Positions 15,501-16,929 of a DNA stretch of 16,929 nt are shown here, piece by piece. The notes under the pieces are model-generated. The model made no database searches and was not told the DNA's origin. It was given only the letters and a program-made list of their open reading frames with translations. Where the stretch lies: the NCBI GenBank assembly GCA_031279965.1, contig JAITHM010000098.1, forward strand, positions 1 to 16,929. Reading direction: 5' to 3'. The position numbers and the translations under genes are program-made. This stretch comes from Spirochaetaceae bacterium (GTDB taxonomy: Bacteria; Spirochaetota; Spirochaetia; Treponematales; Breznakiellaceae). Position 1 is the first letter of the stretch. Every line of letters starts with the position of its first letter.

Positions 15501-16306
15501 GCGCGGGAGCGATGGTCGAGAACAAGGCCTTTCCTCTAATGGAATATGATTACAATGTGTATGTAGGAAAGGGCGGTATCCAAAGCTCTGTTAGCGATAG
15601 CTCCGGATTTTTAAAGGGAGAAGACGGCGATCGTTCCAAGTTTGCAAGTATAGTAGCGAAGGGTGGCGGCGGCGGTTATGACGGCAACGATCAGGAAAGA
15701 AAAGTATCATCGCATATAGGTGAATTAACTCTTTATGCGGATGGTGTAACCTTTCACGATACGGATACAGATACAACCGATGGCGGCGGAGAGGGTCAGT
15801 ATAGTTCCTATTGGGATTTAGCAACGGCGTTGGGTTCTTCTGCGGCAGCTTCTGTTGTAGCCGCTCTTGAAGCCTACGTAATTGTGTTTGGCCTGATGAA
15901 TGAGCATGTTTTCCCGGCACCTTTTAAATATGTATCGAGTTCGGTGCGATTGGCGGCAATAGGTAAAGCAGCGATTGCACCAATATTCGTATGTGCGTCG
16001 GTAGCCTGGTGGGGGCACGGCGTTGGTGCGGCAGGCGGTGGCGGCGCAAAAACCAAAGGTTCCAAGGGAGAGCATACGAAGAATCGCACTGCTGACGGCG
16101 GTTCCGGCGGCAGTGGACTTACATCTGCGATTACCGGAACGAGTTACGAGTATGGCAAAGGCGGTACGGGCGGCAGCAGCTATAGTACTGGTGCAAAGAA
16201 CGGGCAAGGCGGCAACACGGAGCTTATTACCGAAACCGACCACGAAAAGGATGCTTATCAGCATGGCGGAAATGGAAAGGTAATCTTCCGCGCCGTTTGG
16301 AAATAA
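12563..16306 (+). CDS. Large surface lipoprotein: cadherin-like repeats plus glycine-rich domain
   Basis: This 1247-residue protein starts with a lipoprotein signal (basic MKIWAR, hydrophobic core, LTAFGC with Cys22). Residues about 25-250 form an N-terminal region I do not recognise. From about 250 to 894 there are roughly six repeats of 100-112 residues matching the cadherin-like beta-sandwich pattern (starts like NARLKTLALT, NADLKTITV, NALLKSIT; ends like VVTAQDGTTTTTHKLKITR). Repeat boundaries fall near 354, 466, 570, 672 and 784. The C-terminal part (about 895-1247) is a glycine-rich domain with VYVGKGGIQSS, GEDGDRSKF and IVAKGGGGGYDG, as in Gly-rich adhesin or tail-fibre domains. It is interrupted by a hydrophobic Ala/Val-rich stretch at about 1083-1150. 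It is probably an outer-surface adhesin or matrix-binding protein (inferred). It is monocistronic, between its own promoter and a strong terminator. Confidence 0.88.
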   Translation: MKIWARVSSVMLTFFALTAFGCSQSGLLDDILTSGQYLISVAPGAVNKVFADKTSANEQQTVTIWTVGNQRPVVRIDDPAITDSITTMGGSVVDDAALLDKLGVPSLRAWNFQMPASNVTLALASNIQDDSNAFLKSLKIETAVEGGEGSPVHSIGAPTPAIDEFQVPANTAFKIYLSYAKGAAISYKIGNGIETTLITEDEGQGVFGVPAITDGDSLQVEVYAKRSDSEKLTYTYILNTRPPVASSEAGLTLLETKNTAKSFLKKEEAPASGQTFEYTVENDIAGVDIVAIAKHARAGLTLNGGVIVSNIPEPVMLTKVGTGPENVNNFKVVVRAEDGTTSHDTIAITRKQNSNSALASLDIHEISDYGFLASKYEYDLKSSKLRSVQTVVRITPKVADLNSKLYFNNGLVVSGVTQNFPLPNTGDTENKVEIKVKAQNGNEQMYTLKLYREENNGETQDSSAATPILENIVLKNPSVSGFSFNKNTFVYDITSPIVESSITVVPTVAAKDVENLAILVDTDIVNSGADTLVNLPNTGTTPNIITVSVGNPNGVMKLYQIKIYRAPETNARLKTLALTSPAVSVSLNPDGGTYEVDVPNEAGSITITAEPEDPSATMTLNTRSMPAKEAQIYSFTGYGAENASDAVIVVTAQDGTTTTTHKLKITRKTGSNADLKTITVNGGDLIMTGFNPATVLYSLNTQAMPLDNRVRQISVTPTAKSATSSITINGQAVASGASFAWDLQADNSVPALENKLNIVVTAQDNTTSKTYTLKVWRARNSGDNALLKSITTSVDTKIDYGARVYPRIIPGVTEYKLYAPEFKNKTITISATPEDPDAFFEVVNGTVAFAEEPKAGWGYWDEVPLEPPIEIIVTAVDGTTKKKYTITHVVLTPGKEWGKTPMAKGGTITFLDEGGVKARDELHVWSTDQKASMESNLLFLGGTPASLPPTGWVLVHGGGGRGGAPSYEYSAHKGGGGGGGAGAMVENKAFPLMEYDYNVYVGKGGIQSSVSDSSGFLKGEDGDRSKFASIVAKGGGGGYDGNDQERKVSSHIGELTLYADGVTFHDTDTDTTDGGGEGQYSSYWDLATALGSSAAASVVAALEAYVIVFGLMNEHVFPAPFKYVSSSVRLAAIGKAAIAPIFVCASVAWWGHGVGAAGGGGAKTKGSKGEHTKNRTADGGSGGSGLTSAITGTSYEYGKGGTGGSSYSTGAKNGQGGNTELITETDHEKDAYQHGGNGKVIFRAVWK
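14504..14853 (+). repeat. Exact 20-base direct repeat, one domain apart
   Basis: attgtagtaacggcgcagga occurs at 14504-14523 and 14834-14853, exactly 330 bases (110 codons) apart and in the same frame. It encodes the IVVTAQD strand that closes two neighbouring cadherin-like repeats. Identity of the DNA, not only of the protein, points to recent duplication or gene conversion between repeats. Confidence 0.7.
15482..15502 (+). repeat. (GGC)7 microsatellite in the lipoprotein gene
   Basis: Seven uninterrupted GGC triplets encode a run of seven glycines in the glycine-rich domain. Slippage would change the glycine count without shifting the frame. Confidence 0.7.
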
Positions 16307-16345
16307 GCTGTTCCGGTCAGGAGTAAAACTCTTGATGTCTGAAAC

Positions 16346-16376
16346 AAAACCCCGCGCAGTGCGCGGGGTTTTTTAT
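16346..16376 (+). terminator. Strong intrinsic terminator after the lipoprotein gene
   Basis: aaaaccccgcgc (16346-16357) pairs perfectly with gcgcggggtttt (16361-16372) around a 3-base loop (agt). The T run 16369-16374 follows. It lies 40 bases after the lipoprotein stop. Confidence 0.93.
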
Positions 16377-16388
16377 TCTGCAATCACG

Positions 16389-16417
16389 TTGACGCAATGC
16401 AGGGAATACGATAAGCT
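16389..16417 (+). promoter_or_regulatory. Candidate tRNA-Ser promoter
   Basis: TTGACG (16389-16394) and TAAGCT (16412-16417) are 17 bases apart. The predicted start is about 5 bases before the mature tRNA. The -35 box is good, the -10 box weak. Confidence 0.45.
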
Positions 16418-16428
16418 ATTTCCCACAA

Positions 16429-16515
16429 GGAGCGGTGTCCGAGTGGTTGAAGGAGATGGTTTCGAAAACCATTGAGCTCGCAAGGGTTCCGGGGGTTCGA
16501 ATCCCCCCTGCTCCG
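16429..16515 (+). tRNA. tRNA-Ser(CGA)
   Basis: The acceptor arm GGAGCGG (16429-16435) pairs with CTGCTCC (16508-16514, one G-T pair), with discriminator G16515. The anticodon arm ATGGT-TTCGAAA-ACCAT has a perfect 5-bp stem and a 7-base loop with anticodon CGA, reading UCG serine codons. The long variable arm (around gagctcgcaagggttc) is typical of serine tRNAs. The T arm GGGGG-TTCGAAT-CCCCC is perfect. The 3' CCA is not encoded (gaggat follows), so it must be added after transcription. Confidence 0.95.
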
Positions 16516-16543
16516 AGGATGTTTATTAACGGGGGGGCGGCGC

Positions 16544-16929
16544 GTGTTTCTGCGTGAATTAAAAACGCCGGTAAGCAATGTGCGCGGCATTAGCGATAAA
16601 CGCGCCGCCGAACTTGCCAAAATCGGCGTTCTTTCCGTCGCCGCCCTCCTTACCCGCTACCCCAAAGACTACGAAGACCGCTCCGAGACCGTCCCCCTCT
16701 CTGACTACGCGAAAAAGCGCGCGGTTTGCACGACCGTCCGCGTCATTGACCACGCGAGCTTTCTCTTTCGCGGGGAAAGACGGCCTAAAATCATCATCGA
16801 GGACGGCACGGCGCGCGCGGCAATCCCCTGCTTTTTTAACGGCGGCTACCTCGCTAAGCGCCTGGCAATCGGCGGCGAATACCGGCTCCTCGGCCATTTT
16901 GAGCGCAACAAATACGGCGAGCTGCAATC
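16544..16929 (+). CDS. recG: ATP-dependent DNA helicase RecG, N-terminal part, cut by window edge
   Basis: An open frame from GTG 16544 runs off the right end. It encodes at least 128 residues beginning FLRELKTPVSNVRGISDKRA, followed by LLTRYPKDYEDRS, the characteristic RecG N-terminus. The wedge/OB-fold region follows (VIDHASFLF, KIIIEDGTARAAIPCFFNG, YRLLGHFERNKYGELQ). RecG is a branch-migrating helicase that remodels stalled forks and Holliday junctions. The helicase motifs lie outside the window. GTG is the only plausible start in frame after the tRNA, with a G-rich stretch (16531-16537) upstream. From about residue 20 on, most codons end in C, unlike the other genes here. The minus-strand open frames over this region are shadows. 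Confidence 0.9.
   Translation, partial: MFLRELKTPVSNVRGISDKRAAELAKIGVLSVAALLTRYPKDYEDRSETVPLSDYAKKRAVCTTVRVIDHASFLFRGERRPKIIIEDGTARAAIPCFFNGGYLAKRLAIGGEYRLLGHFERNKYGELQ

Noticed and set aside
16429..16543. tRNA-Ser 3' end considered as an integration site
   Set aside because: No integrase, direct repeat of the tRNA end, or foreign gene content follows; recG starts 28 bases downstream.
16384..16620. Minus-strand frame spanning tRNA-Ser and the recG start
   Set aside because: It reads through a tRNA gene in antisense. Fragments such as RGDSNPRNPC are typical of translated serine-tRNA antisense and not a real protein.
1..16929. Search for CRISPR arrays, retrons, toxin-antitoxin pairs or other defence systems
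   Set aside because: No regularly spaced repeats, reverse transcriptase, nuclease-effector pairs or small toxin-antitoxin genes were seen. The gene content is housekeeping, motility and surface proteins.

Overview
The window looks like chromosomal DNA from a spirochaete, most likely a Treponema or close relative. The evidence is a FliM / long FliY switch pair, a FapA-type flagellar gene with an N-terminal Jag-like domain, LL-diaminopimelate aminotransferase (the DapL lysine route known from spirochaetes), and large lipoproteins built of cadherin-like beta-sandwich repeats with a glycine-rich end. The assignment comes from protein recognition by eye only. I see no phage, transposon, CRISPR array or defence island.

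Layout. Bases 1-492 hold no intact gene. They contain a perfect inverted repeat, short broken minus-strand reading frames, and a strong promoter whose -10 box ends 6 bases before the fliM start. A plus-strand flagellar operon follows: fliM, fliY (ATGA overlap), a fapA-like gene with a TTG start, and a small polar hypothetical protein. Next is a plus-strand lipoprotein of the endonuclease/exonuclease/phosphatase fold (5036-6208). It converges, with 3 bases between stop codons, on a minus-strand pair: ftsH and a DUF6941-like small protein, joined by an ATGA overlap. ftsH has its own promoter, overlapped by a perfect 18-base palindrome.

Further right is a minus-strand operon, dapL, then a relA/spoT homologue, then an orphan ABC ATPase (13-base gap, then an ATGA overlap). 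The relA homologue keeps the (p)ppGpp synthetase, TGS and zinc-finger-like domains. It has lost the HD hydrolase residues and has no room for a C-terminal ACT domain. Divergent from dapL is a 1247-residue lipoprotein (12563-16306) with about six cadherin-like repeats and a glycine-rich C-terminal domain carrying an unusual hydrophobic insertion; a strong intrinsic terminator follows. The window ends with tRNA-Ser(CGA) and the start of recG, cut by the right edge.

How the genes fit together: motility switch assembly (fliM, fliY, fapA), envelope proteostasis (ftsH), lysine/peptidoglycan precursor synthesis coupled to the stringent response (dapL, relA), and surface lipoproteins. Most of the window is core genome. 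The points most worth a second look are the reduced RelA, two promoters placed so that fliM and dapL mRNAs would be leaderless, the palindrome on the ftsH -10 box, the apparent loss of FliY phosphatase residues, and the hydrophobic insertion in the surface lipoprotein.
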